Of a stretch of 10,298 nucleotides of DNA, positions 1 to 6,261 are shown piece by piece; the stretch's first letter is position 1, and each line of letters opens with the position of its first letter. The stretch is taken from positions 1 to 10,298 of the forward strand of contig CAAGPW010000173.1 in assembly GCA_900771955.1 (NCBI GenBank). The letters are read 5' to 3'. The notes under the pieces were generated by a model. It ran no database searches, was not told where the DNA came from, and worked only from the letters and a program-made list of their open reading frames with translations. The stretch comes from Lachnospiraceae bacterium (lineage in GTDB: Bacteria > Bacillota > Clostridia > Lachnospirales > Lachnospiraceae). A program made the position numbers and the translations under genes.

Positions 1-1
1 A

Positions 2-382
2 GAGATCACAGTGACCTTTACACCGCACCTTGCGCCGATGAACCGCGGCATTCTGGCTACAGAATATGCCACACTGGTGAAAAAGGCAGACGGAACACTG
101 CCAACAGCAGAAGAGATCCGTGCAGCGTATGACAAATATTATAAAAAGGAAAAATTTATCCGTGTTCTGCCGGATGGTGTATGCCCGGAGACCAAGTGGG
201 TTGAGGGAAGCAATTATGTGGATGTGAATTTTAAGGTGGATGAGAGAACCGGACGTGTGGTTATGATGGGCGCGCTGGATAATCTGGTCAAGGGAGCAGC
301 CGGACAGGCAGTACAGAATATGAACCTGCTGTTCGGCTTTGATGAGGCAGAGGGCATTGATCTGGTACCGATGTTCCCGTAG
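2..382 (+). CDS. argC: N-acetyl-gamma-glutamyl-phosphate reductase, C-terminal part (5' truncated)
   Basis: This is the 3' end of argC, reading in frame from the window edge to a TAG stop at 380-382. About 126 residues remain of a protein usually near 345. The enzyme uses NADPH to reduce N-acetylglutamyl-5-phosphate to N-acetylglutamate semialdehyde in the cytoplasmic ornithine/arginine pathway. Seen directly: the motif TFTPHLAPMNRG near the start of the fragment, which is the conserved C-terminal-domain segment carrying the active-site histidine (codon 26-28). It is followed by KFIRVLPDG and the late conserved block VMMGALDNLVKGAAGQAVQNMN, which ends the family. The catalytic cysteine and NADP-binding Rossmann fold lie upstream of the window. 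A GTG at 11 is an internal valine, not a start. The gene is followed after about 29 bases by a GNAT gene and then argJ, B and D, as expected of an arg operon. Identity is very secure. Confidence 0.96.
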   Translation, partial: EITVTFTPHLAPMNRGILATEYATLVKKADGTLPTAEEIRAAYDKYYKKEKFIRVLPDGVCPETKWVEGSNYVDVNFKVDERTGRVVMMGALDNLVKGAAGQAVQNMNLLFGFDEAEGIDLVPMFP

Positions 383-411
383 AAAAAATAAAAAATAAAG
401 AGGTCTTGATA

Positions 412-873
412 ATGAAGGAACCGCAGTTTGATATCCGGGAAATGACAATTTCGGATTTTGAGGAAGTACATAAACTCTGGATGACGATCAAGGGGTTCGG
501 AATCCGTACGATCGATGATTCAAAAGAAGGAGTGGCGCGTTTTATAAAGAGAAATCCGACCACAAGTATCGTGGCGGAAGCGGACGGCAAGATCGTGGGA
601 TCGATCCTCTGCGGACATGACGGAAGAAGAGGATGCTTTTATCACGTATGTGTGGCAGAGGCATATCGGAAACACGGAATCGGAAAGGCGATGGCAGTGG
701 CGGCGATGCGTGCCCTGAAAGAGGAAAAGATCAACAAGGTATGTCTGATCGCATTTAAGGATAATGAGGTCGGAAACTGCTTCTGGAAGAGTGTAGGCTG
801 GACGTTTCGCAGTGATTTGAATTATTACGATTTTACATTGAATGAGGAAAACATCACCAATTTTAATAAGTAG
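412..873 (+). CDS. GNAT-family N-acetyltransferase in the arg operon
   Basis: This encodes a 153-residue single-domain GCN5-related acetyltransferase, which would move an acetyl group from acetyl-CoA to an amine. The acetyl-CoA pyrophosphate loop is clear as RKHGIG at residues 86-91, after the beta-4 strand YHVCVAE. The family's usual NCFWKSVGW segment follows. The layout (DIREMTISDFEEVHKLW at the start, VAEADGKIVGSILCGHDGRRG in the middle) resembles the YpeA type. I chose ATG 412 because AAAGAGG at 397-403 sits 8 bases upstream. The in-frame TTG at 406 is only 2 bases from that site. It lies between argC and argJ, 29 bases after the first and 16 before the second, so it is almost certainly co-transcribed with them. 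Its substrate cannot be read from sequence. An N-acetylglutamate synthase role priming the cyclic pathway is an inference from position only; a general small-molecule or protein acetyltransferase is equally possible. Confidence 0.9.
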   Translation: MKEPQFDIREMTISDFEEVHKLWMTIKGFGIRTIDDSKEGVARFIKRNPTTSIVAEADGKIVGSILCGHDGRRGCFYHVCVAEAYRKHGIGKAMAVAAMRALKEEKINKVCLIAFKDNEVGNCFWKSVGWTFRSDLNYYDFTLNEENITNFNK

Positions 874-889
874 AAGGGGGATTTATCAT

Positions 890-2113
890 ATGAAACAGAT
901 CAGTGGCGGAGTTACCGCAGCAAAAGGATTTTGCGCTGCATCCACAGCAGCAGGGATCAAATATAAAGACAGAAAAGATATGGCACTTATTTTTTCAAAG
1001 ACACCATGTAAGGCAGCAGGCACTTTTACAACCAATATCGTAAAAGCGGCTCCGGTCAAATGGGATCAGAAGATCGTGGCTGACAGTGCATGCGCACACG
1101 CAGTTGTGGTAAACGCCGGGATCGCAAATGCCTGCACCGGATTGGAGGGCATGGGTTACTGTAAAGAGACGGCAGATCACGCGGCGGAGCTTTTGAAAAT
1201 TCCGGCGGACAGTGTGTTGGTTGCGTCTACCGGGGTGATCGGTATGCAGCTTCCGATGGATCGCATCAAGAATGGTGTGTCTGCGATGGTTCCGGAGCTC
1301 AAAGACACCAGAGAGGCAGGACATGATGCATCACTTGCGATCATGACGACGGATACGCATGAAAAAGAGGTGGCAGTTGAGATTGAACTGTCCGGAAAGA
1401 CGGTTACGATCGGCGGAATGTGCAAGGGCTCCGGTATGATCCATCCGAATATGTGTACCATGCTAAGCTTTGTGACAACAGACGCGGCGATCACAAAAGA
1501 ACTGTTACAGGAAGCCCTGAGCGAGGATGTGAAGGATACCTATAATATGATCTCTGTGGACGGAGACACTTCTACCAACGATACCTGTCTGCTTCTTGCA
1601 AACGGAGCGGCCGGAAATGCTGAAATTGTGGAGAAAAACGAGGATTACCTGAAATTTGCACAAGCACTCAATTTCGTCAATACCACACTTGCAAAGGAGA
1701 TGGCGGGAGACGGAGAAGGTGCGACCGCACTCTTTGAAGTGAAGGTCATCCATGCAAAGGATAAAGAGCAGGCCAAGATATTAAGTAAATCAGTCATTAC
1801 GTCAAATCTTACAAAAGCAGCGATATATGGACATGACGCAAACTGGGGAAGAATCCTTTGCGCGATGGGCTATTCCGGCGCGGTGTTTGATCCGGAAAAA
1901 GTAGATTTGTATTTTGGCAGTGAAAACGGTGAGATCAAGATCATTGAAAATGGTGTGGCACTGGACTATTCGGAGGAGGAGGCAACAAAGATCCTTTCCG
2001 CAAAGGCAGTGACTGCAACAGCGGACATCAAGATGGGTGAGGCATCCGCGACTGCGTGGGGCTGTGATCTGACCTATGATTATATCAAGATCAATGCAGA
2101 CTACCGCTCTTAA
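890..2113 (+). CDS. argJ: Glutamate N-acetyltransferase / ornithine acetyltransferase ArgJ
   Basis: A 407-residue ArgJ, the usual family length. It transfers the acetyl group of N-acetylornithine to glutamate, releasing ornithine and recycling N-acetylglutamate; bifunctional members also use acetyl-CoA. ArgJ is an Ntn-hydrolase-like protein that cuts itself into alpha and beta chains before a nucleophilic threonine. Here that is Thr190 in HPNMCTMLSFVTTDA, giving chains of about 189 and 218 residues. Other family landmarks seen are the N-terminal GGVTAAKGF, VVNAGIANACTG, ASTGVIG with the oxyanion Thr-Gly, KGSGMIHPNM, the SVDGDTSTNDT block and the C-terminal YDYIKINADYRS. ATG 890 has an AGAAGGGGG ribosome site at 872-880; an in-frame ATG at 842 lies inside the upstream gene and lacks this spacing. 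The residue before the cleavage site is Cys rather than the more usual Ala. Sequence alone does not settle mono- versus bifunctionality. Confidence 0.97.
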   Translation: MKQISGGVTAAKGFCAASTAAGIKYKDRKDMALIFSKTPCKAAGTFTTNIVKAAPVKWDQKIVADSACAHAVVVNAGIANACTGLEGMGYCKETADHAAELLKIPADSVLVASTGVIGMQLPMDRIKNGVSAMVPELKDTREAGHDASLAIMTTDTHEKEVAVEIELSGKTVTIGGMCKGSGMIHPNMCTMLSFVTTDAAITKELLQEALSEDVKDTYNMISVDGDTSTNDTCLLLANGAAGNAEIVEKNEDYLKFAQALNFVNTTLAKEMAGDGEGATALFEVKVIHAKDKEQAKILSKSVITSNLTKAAIYGHDANWGRILCAMGYSGAVFDPEKVDLYFGSENGEIKIIENGVALDYSEEEATKILSAKAVTATADIKMGEASATAWGCDLTYDYIKINADYRS

Positions 2114-2193
2114 ACGAAACAGGAAAAGACGCGGAACAATTACTGAGGAAAAACAAAAAACAAGGGGAACAGATAGCAACGGAGGATGTAAAA
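2114..2193 (+). other. argJ-argB spacer, ribosome site only
   Basis: This 80-base purine-rich spacer has no hairpin with a U-tract and no convincing -35/-10 pair. The only element I can support is GGAGG at 2181-2185, which is 8 bases before TTG 2194 and decides the argB start. The spacer is long compared with the other junctions in the operon, but nothing else in it stands out. Confidence 0.6.
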
Positions 2194-3093
2194 TTGGAAG
2201 AAAAGAATATGAAAGAGATCATGGAAAAAGCGGAAGTCTTAATTGAGGCACTGCCCTATATCCAGCGTTTTAACCGTAAGATCATTGTAGTTAAATATGG
2301 CGGAAGTGCCATGGTGGATGAAGAATTAAAAAAGAATGTTATCCAGGATGTAACGCTCTTAAAGCTGGTAGGATTCAAACCGATCATCGTTCACGGCGGC
2401 GGTAAGGAGATCAGTAAATGGGTCGGAAAGGCCGGTATGAAGCCGGAATTTGTGAATGGGCTCAGAAAGACCGATGCGGCAACGATGGAGATCGCGGAGA
2501 TGGTACTGGGAAAAGTCAATAAATCCCTGGTGCAGATGGTGGAATCCTTAGGTGTCAACGCGATTGGTATCAGCGGTAAGGACGGCGGACTTTTAAAGGT
2601 AAATAAAAAGTTCTCAAACGGTCAGGACATCGGTTTTGTCGGAGATGTAAAGGAAGTTAATCCGAAAATCCTGTATGATCTTCTTGAAAAAGACTTTCTT
2701 CCAATCGTGTGTCCGGTTGGTATGGATGATGAATTTAACACTTATAATATCAATGCAGATGATGCGGCATGTGCGATCGCAAGAGCGGTAAAGGCGGAAA
2801 AACTGGCATTTCTTACGGATATAGAGGGTGTATACAAAGATCCGGAGGATAAGGATACGCTGATTTCAGAGCTTCCGGTTTCCGATGCGCGTAAGCTGAT
2901 CGAAGATGGTTATATCGGCGGTGGCATGCTTCCAAAATTAAACAACTGTATTGATGCCATTGAGAATGGAGTCTCAAGAGTCCACATATTAGATGGACGT
3001 ATCGCACACTGTCTGCTGCTTGAGATCTTTACGAACAGAGGAATCGGAACAGCAATTTTAGGAGATAAGGAGACGAAATTCTATCATGAGTAA
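2194..3093 (+). CDS. argB: Acetylglutamate kinase ArgB
   Basis: A 299-residue amino acid kinase that phosphorylates N-acetylglutamate with ATP, the second step of the acetylated ornithine pathway. Seen are VVKYGGSAM with the phosphate-binding Lys34, the glycine loop VHGGGKEIS (His67 to Lys71), the substrate-binding block NINADDAACAIA, FLTDIEGVY, GGMLPKL and the C-terminal LLLEIFTNRGIGTAI. TTG 2194 is chosen as start because GGAGG at 2181-2185 lies 8 bases upstream; ATG 2209 in the same frame is 23 bases from that site and has only a weak GGAAG of its own. The roughly 30-residue stretch before the kinase core and the total length near 300 match the arginine-sensitive hexameric class rather than the shorter E. 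coli type of about 258. Feedback inhibition by arginine is therefore likely but inferred. An 80-base spacer without a visible hairpin separates it from argJ, and it overlaps argD by 8 bases. Confidence 0.96.
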   Translation: MEEKNMKEIMEKAEVLIEALPYIQRFNRKIIVVKYGGSAMVDEELKKNVIQDVTLLKLVGFKPIIVHGGGKEISKWVGKAGMKPEFVNGLRKTDAATMEIAEMVLGKVNKSLVQMVESLGVNAIGISGKDGGLLKVNKKFSNGQDIGFVGDVKEVNPKILYDLLEKDFLPIVCPVGMDDEFNTYNINADDAACAIARAVKAEKLAFLTDIEGVYKDPEDKDTLISELPVSDARKLIEDGYIGGGMLPKLNNCIDAIENGVSRVHILDGRIAHCLLLEIFTNRGIGTAILGDKETKFYHE

Positions 3094-4282
3094 ACAGGAA
3101 TATATTGATGAAGCGGAAAAAGAACTGTTACATACCTATAATCGTTATCAGATCGTTTTAGATAAGGGCGAAGGCGTTTATCTCTACGATACGGACGGAA
3201 AAAAATATCTGGATTTTGCGGCAGGTATTGCGGTGCAGGCGTTTGGTTACGGCAAAAAGGAATACAATGATGCCTTAAAGGCACAGATCGACAAACTGAT
3301 GCATACATCAAATCTGTATTACAATGTGCCGATCATCCATGCGGCAGAGCGTGTGTTAAAGGTGTCCGGAATGGATCGCGTATTCTTTACCAACAGTGGG
3401 GCTGAGGCGATCGAGGGTGCTATCAAATCTGCAAAGAAATATGCCTATACCAGAGACGGTCATGCAGGCCATGAGATCATTGCAATGGAGCATTCTTTTC
3501 ACGGAAGAACGATCGGAGCATTATCAGTGACCGGAAATGCACATTACAGAGAACCGTTTGAGCCCCTGATGCCCGGCGTAAAATATGCGACATTTAATGA
3601 TCTTGAGAGCGTAAAGGCACAGATCAATGAAAATACCTGTGCAATTCTTTTTGAGACGATACAGGGAGAGGGCGGAATCTACCCGGCAACGGAAGAATTT
3701 ATGAAGGGTGTGCGTGCACTCTGCGACGAGCACGACATTCTTCTTATCTTAGACGAGATCCAGTGCGGTATGGCGCGCAGCGGCGAAATGTTTGCATGGC
3801 AGCATTACGGGGTGAAACCGGATATCATGACGAGTGCGAAGGCACTTGGCTGTGGAGTGCCGGTTGGAGCATTTTTAATGACGAAGCGTGTGGCAGAGAA
3901 ATCCCTGATGCCGGGAGATCACGGAACGACTTACGGCGGAAATCCGTTTGTCGGTGCGGCAGTGGATAAGGTGCTCGAACTTATGGAAAAAGAGCATCTG
4001 ACCGATCATGTAAAAGAAATTGCACCTTATCTGGAAAAACGTCTGGATGAACTTGTGGAAAAATATGATTTCTTAAAGGCACGCCGTGGAATGGGACTGA
4101 TGCAGGGGATCGTATGCGAAAAGCCGGTCGGCCAGGTGTCTGCAAAAGCACTTGAAGAAGGGCTGATCCTTATCACCGCAGGAAGCGATGTGCTCCGTAT
4201 CGTGCCGCCGCTTATCATTGAAAAAGAGCATGTGGATGAGATGGTGGAAAAGCTGGAAAAGGCTTTTTTGAAAATGGAATAG
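3086..4282 (+). CDS. argD: Acetylornithine aminotransferase ArgD
   Basis: A 398-residue class-III PLP aminotransferase that converts N-acetylglutamate semialdehyde plus glutamate into N-acetylornithine and 2-oxoglutarate. Domain signatures in order: YLDFAAGIAVQAFGY near the N terminus, the PLP-phosphate region TNSGAEAIEGAIKSAKKY, the aromatic-stacking FHGRTIGALSVTG, LDEIQCGMARSG with PLP-binding Asp223 and Gln226, and the Schiff-base Lys252 in TSAKALGCGVP, then HGTTYGGNP. The ATG overlaps the last 8 bases of argB. AAGGAG at 3067-3072 is 13 bases upstream, a little far, so translational coupling to argB is likely. Closely related enzymes include ornithine and 4-aminobutyrate aminotransferases, but gene order makes ArgD the clear choice. 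Some ArgD enzymes also serve in lysine synthesis as succinyldiaminopimelate aminotransferase; nothing here decides that. Confidence 0.96.
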   Translation: MSKQEYIDEAEKELLHTYNRYQIVLDKGEGVYLYDTDGKKYLDFAAGIAVQAFGYGKKEYNDALKAQIDKLMHTSNLYYNVPIIHAAERVLKVSGMDRVFFTNSGAEAIEGAIKSAKKYAYTRDGHAGHEIIAMEHSFHGRTIGALSVTGNAHYREPFEPLMPGVKYATFNDLESVKAQINENTCAILFETIQGEGGIYPATEEFMKGVRALCDEHDILLILDEIQCGMARSGEMFAWQHYGVKPDIMTSAKALGCGVPVGAFLMTKRVAEKSLMPGDHGTTYGGNPFVGAAVDKVLELMEKEHLTDHVKEIAPYLEKRLDELVEKYDFLKARRGMGLMQGIVCEKPVGQVSAKALEEGLILITAGSDVLRIVPPLIIEKEHVDEMVEKLEKAFLKME

Positions 4283-4314
4283 AAACAAATTACAGATGAG
4301 AAAAGAGAAGTGAG

Positions 4315-5505
4315 ATGGAAAAACAGAATCAAAGACTGCTTTCTGTGACGCTGCTTCTTCTCATTCTTGCCGGGATGGCGGGAATAGCAACGCATGACTA
4401 TGTCCCGTCTGAGACCGGTCAGACAGGAGAAGGGCAGGAAACAGCGGATTATGAGCAGGCACAGAAGGAACTCACATTCTGGTATACAGACGACAGTATG
4501 ACAGGCTATTTTAAGAGCTGTGCAGAGAAGTATTATGAGAAAAGCGGAGTTGCGGTGGATGTGGTCTTAAAAGACAGTCTCGGGTTTGTGGAAAATGTGT
4601 ATCAGACTTCCATGGATGACGCCGGATATCCGGACATTTATATGATCCAGAATGATTCTCTGGGAAAAGCTTATTTATATGGTCTGGCAGCGGAAAATAA
4701 AGATGCAGATGCATTCGGTGCAGGTTTTGCGGAAAATGCAGTCACTGCATCTTCTTGTGGTGAAAAAATGTATGCGTATCCGCTTACCTTCCATACACCG
4801 GTGTTTGTTTATCGAACAGATGTTTTTGGAGAGGCACCGTCTGACATGGAACAGATACTTACAATGGCACAGAACGATGAACTGGGACTTGTCGCAGGAA
4901 ATCTGATCGAGTGGGATGTGGCAGATGAGTATTATGATCTCCCGTTTGTCGGAAGCAGCTTTTTGTTTTCGGCAGAAGATATGGGAACCCTTTCAGTGAC
5001 CACAGATGAGGCGCTCTACGGGCAGGAACTTGCCTTTTTCCAGGGGCTTGCTGAAACGGTTGATCTGGATACAGAGACGATCACAAGCGGACAGGTGCTG
5101 GATGATTTTTCATCCGGAGCAACGCTTTCTGCAATTATAGATTCCCGCGATGTGGGAAAAATAACCAATGCAGCTTATAATGTTGCACCGGTTCCGGCTA
5201 TGAATGAGACGCTTGCGGTACGCGGCGGTTCATACACAGAACTGCTCGTGGTCAATGAATTTTCGGATAAAGGAAATGCGGCGGCAGATTTTGCAGCGTA
5301 TGTCACGACGGAATGTACAGATTTCCTGGAAACGCAGACAGGTCATATTTCAGTAAGAGCCGATGCGGTCACAGATGAAATGAGCCGGATCATTTATGGA
5401 CAGTATGAGAACTCCTTTTCCATTCCGAATACGATGGATGTGGAAGATTTTCTGCGTGAGCTGAGAAATAAGATGACGGCGGTCTGGAATGGAGCGCCGG
5501 TTTAG
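4315..5505 (+). CDS. Orphan membrane-anchored extracellular solute-binding-like protein
   Basis: A 396-residue protein with a hydrophobic N-terminal segment (about residues 8-25) after a short basic start, then a low-complexity Gly/Glu/Thr/Gln-rich linker and a large extracytoplasmic domain. The body looks like a family-1 ABC solute-binding protein: it opens with ELTFWYTDDSMTGYFKSCA, continues with GVAVDVV, YPDIYMIQNDSLGKAYLYGL and AYPLTFHTPVFVYRTDVF, and ends in a helical C terminus with a conserved-type tryptophan. Unlike most Gram-positive binding proteins it has no lipobox; its first cysteine is Cys69, so it is either signal-anchored or secreted after cleavage. No permease or ATPase gene lies nearby, so a sensing or scavenging role is as likely as transport. 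ATG 4315 follows a purine-rich AGAGAAG. It starts 32 bases after argD with no terminator seen. Its ligand is unknown; assignment rests on motif recognition. Confidence 0.75.
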   Translation: MEKQNQRLLSVTLLLLILAGMAGIATHDYVPSETGQTGEGQETADYEQAQKELTFWYTDDSMTGYFKSCAEKYYEKSGVAVDVVLKDSLGFVENVYQTSMDDAGYPDIYMIQNDSLGKAYLYGLAAENKDADAFGAGFAENAVTASSCGEKMYAYPLTFHTPVFVYRTDVFGEAPSDMEQILTMAQNDELGLVAGNLIEWDVADEYYDLPFVGSSFLFSAEDMGTLSVTTDEALYGQELAFFQGLAETVDLDTETITSGQVLDDFSSGATLSAIIDSRDVGKITNAAYNVAPVPAMNETLAVRGGSYTELLVVNEFSDKGNAAADFAAYVTTECTDFLETQTGHISVRADAVTDEMSRIIYGQYENSFSIPNTMDVEDFLRELRNKMTAVWNGAPV

Positions 5506-5527
5506 GAATATTTAAGAAACATTGTAC

Positions 5528-5556
5528 TTGTCATAACGGCAAAATTTCGTTAAAAT
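5528..5556 (+). promoter_or_regulatory. Predicted sigma-A promoter for the comEA operon
   Basis: A -35 element TTGTCA at 5528-5533 (one mismatch to TTGACA) and a -10 element TAAAAT at 5551-5556 (one mismatch to TATAAT) are separated by exactly 17 bases, the optimal spacing. Transcription would begin near 5563, leaving a leader of about 50 bases before comEA. It lies just after the end of the solute-binding-like gene and is the only clear promoter in the window. It implies that comEA and the genes after it can be transcribed independently of the arg operon. The call rests on pattern only. Confidence 0.65.
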
Positions 5557-5579
5557 ATAGATTGGTCAGACATTGAGGA

Positions 5580-5609
5580 ACTCTTTCATGAAAATGATTA
5601 TGAAGGAGT
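5580..5609 (+). promoter_or_regulatory. Leader hairpin covering the comEA Shine-Dalgarno
   Basis: An inverted repeat pairs 5580-5589 (ACTCTTTCAT) with 5600-5609 (ATGAAGGAGT): ten pairs, one of them U-G, with a 10-base loop at 5590-5599. The right arm contains GAAGGAG at 5602-5608, the Shine-Dalgarno for comEA, so folding would hide it from ribosomes. No U-tract follows, so it is not an intrinsic terminator. It would be transcribed in the leader of the predicted comEA mRNA. Base pairing is seen directly; a regulatory role is inferred, and chance is possible because the arms are short. Confidence 0.45.
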
Positions 5610-5611
5610 AA
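5588..5611 (+). CDS. Possible 7-codon leader ORF upstream of comEA
   Basis: An open frame MKMIMKE begins at ATG 5588 and stops at TAA 5609-5611. GAGG at 5575-5578 lies 9 bases upstream of its ATG, which is good spacing, and the predicted transcript start near 5563 leaves room for ribosome loading. The ATG overlaps the left arm and loop of the hairpin that hides the comEA ribosome site, and the stop lies at the foot of the right arm. A ribosome translating it would melt that hairpin. Such a short ORF can easily arise by chance, especially in an A-rich leader. Expression has no support beyond the ribosome site and its placement. Confidence 0.3.
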   Translation: MKMIMKE

Positions 5612-5616
5612 TGTTT

Positions 5617-6252
5617 ATGCCAGTTGAAAAAAACAGAATGCGAAAACAGACGGCTCTCTCCGGCTTTTTGCTGCTTTTGGCGCTGAACGCGGGATGTGGG
5701 AAAACAGATCAGGTCTATTTTTCCACGGAAGTAACCAGTGAACACGGAGCCGGGGGGCTGGGACAGGATACGGAAGCAGTCACAGAGCAGGAGACGGAAG
5801 AGGAAACAGTGAAACCGGCAGACAGCATCGTGTATGTGTGCGGTGCGGTTGTCAGACCGGGAGTTTATGCGCTTCCATCCGGGAGCCGTATCTATGAAGC
5901 GGTCGGGGCAGCCGGCGGTATGCTGGAAAATGCGGCATATGAGAGCCTGAACCAGGCGGAGAAGATACAGGACGGACAGATGATCGTGATTCTGACAAAC
6001 GAAGAAATGCAGGATGGGCAGGTACAGGAAGGCAGCACGCAGCCAGATATGGCAGATAGGCGTGTCAATCTCAATACTGCGACAAAAGCACAGCTTATGA
6101 CGCTGCCGGGGATCGGTGAGGCGAAAGCGGACAGCATCATTGCATACAGGGAGAAGAACGGCGGTTTTTCTTCCATAGATGATATCAAAAAAATAGAGGG
6201 CATCAAAGAGGGTGTCTTCGCAAAAATCAAAGACAGTATCGCAGTTAACTGA
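5617..6252 (+). CDS. comEA: ComEA-type DNA receptor with SLBB and helix-hairpin-helix domains
   Basis: A 211-residue ComEA-like protein, which in transformable Gram-positive bacteria binds incoming double-stranded DNA outside the membrane and passes it to ComEC. Seen in order: a hydrophobic export segment (about residues 12-26) ending NAGC at Cys27, a Glu/Thr-rich linker to about residue 68, an SLBB domain (residues 70-127, VYVCGAVVRPGVYALPSG) and a C-terminal helix-hairpin-helix pair (149-210) with VNLNTATKAQLMTLPGIG and GGFSSIDDIKKIEGI. ATG 5617 is favoured because the GGAG at 5605-5608 sits 8 bases upstream; the in-frame ATG 5611 is only 2 bases from it. Cys27 might be a lipidation site, but the -3 Asn is a poor lipobox, so a plain membrane anchor is also possible. 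It is the first gene of the operon that ends with comEC. Confidence 0.9.
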   Translation: MPVEKNRMRKQTALSGFLLLLALNAGCGKTDQVYFSTEVTSEHGAGGLGQDTEAVTEQETEEETVKPADSIVYVCGAVVRPGVYALPSGSRIYEAVGAAGGMLENAAYESLNQAEKIQDGQMIVILTNEEMQDGQVQEGSTQPDMADRRVNLNTATKAQLMTLPGIGEAKADSIIAYREKNGGFSSIDDIKKIEGIKEGVFAKIKDSIAVN

Positions 6253-6261
6253 GGTGGAAAA

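Noticed and set aside
842..889. In-frame ATG at 842 as the argJ start, adding 16 residues
   Set aside because: It lies inside the upstream acetyltransferase gene, the added residues do not resemble ArgJ, and a strong ribosome site (872-880) fits ATG 890.
4283..4314. Possible terminator between argD and the solute-binding-like gene
   Set aside because: The 32 bases contain no GC-rich inverted repeat followed by T residues, so read-through cannot be excluded.
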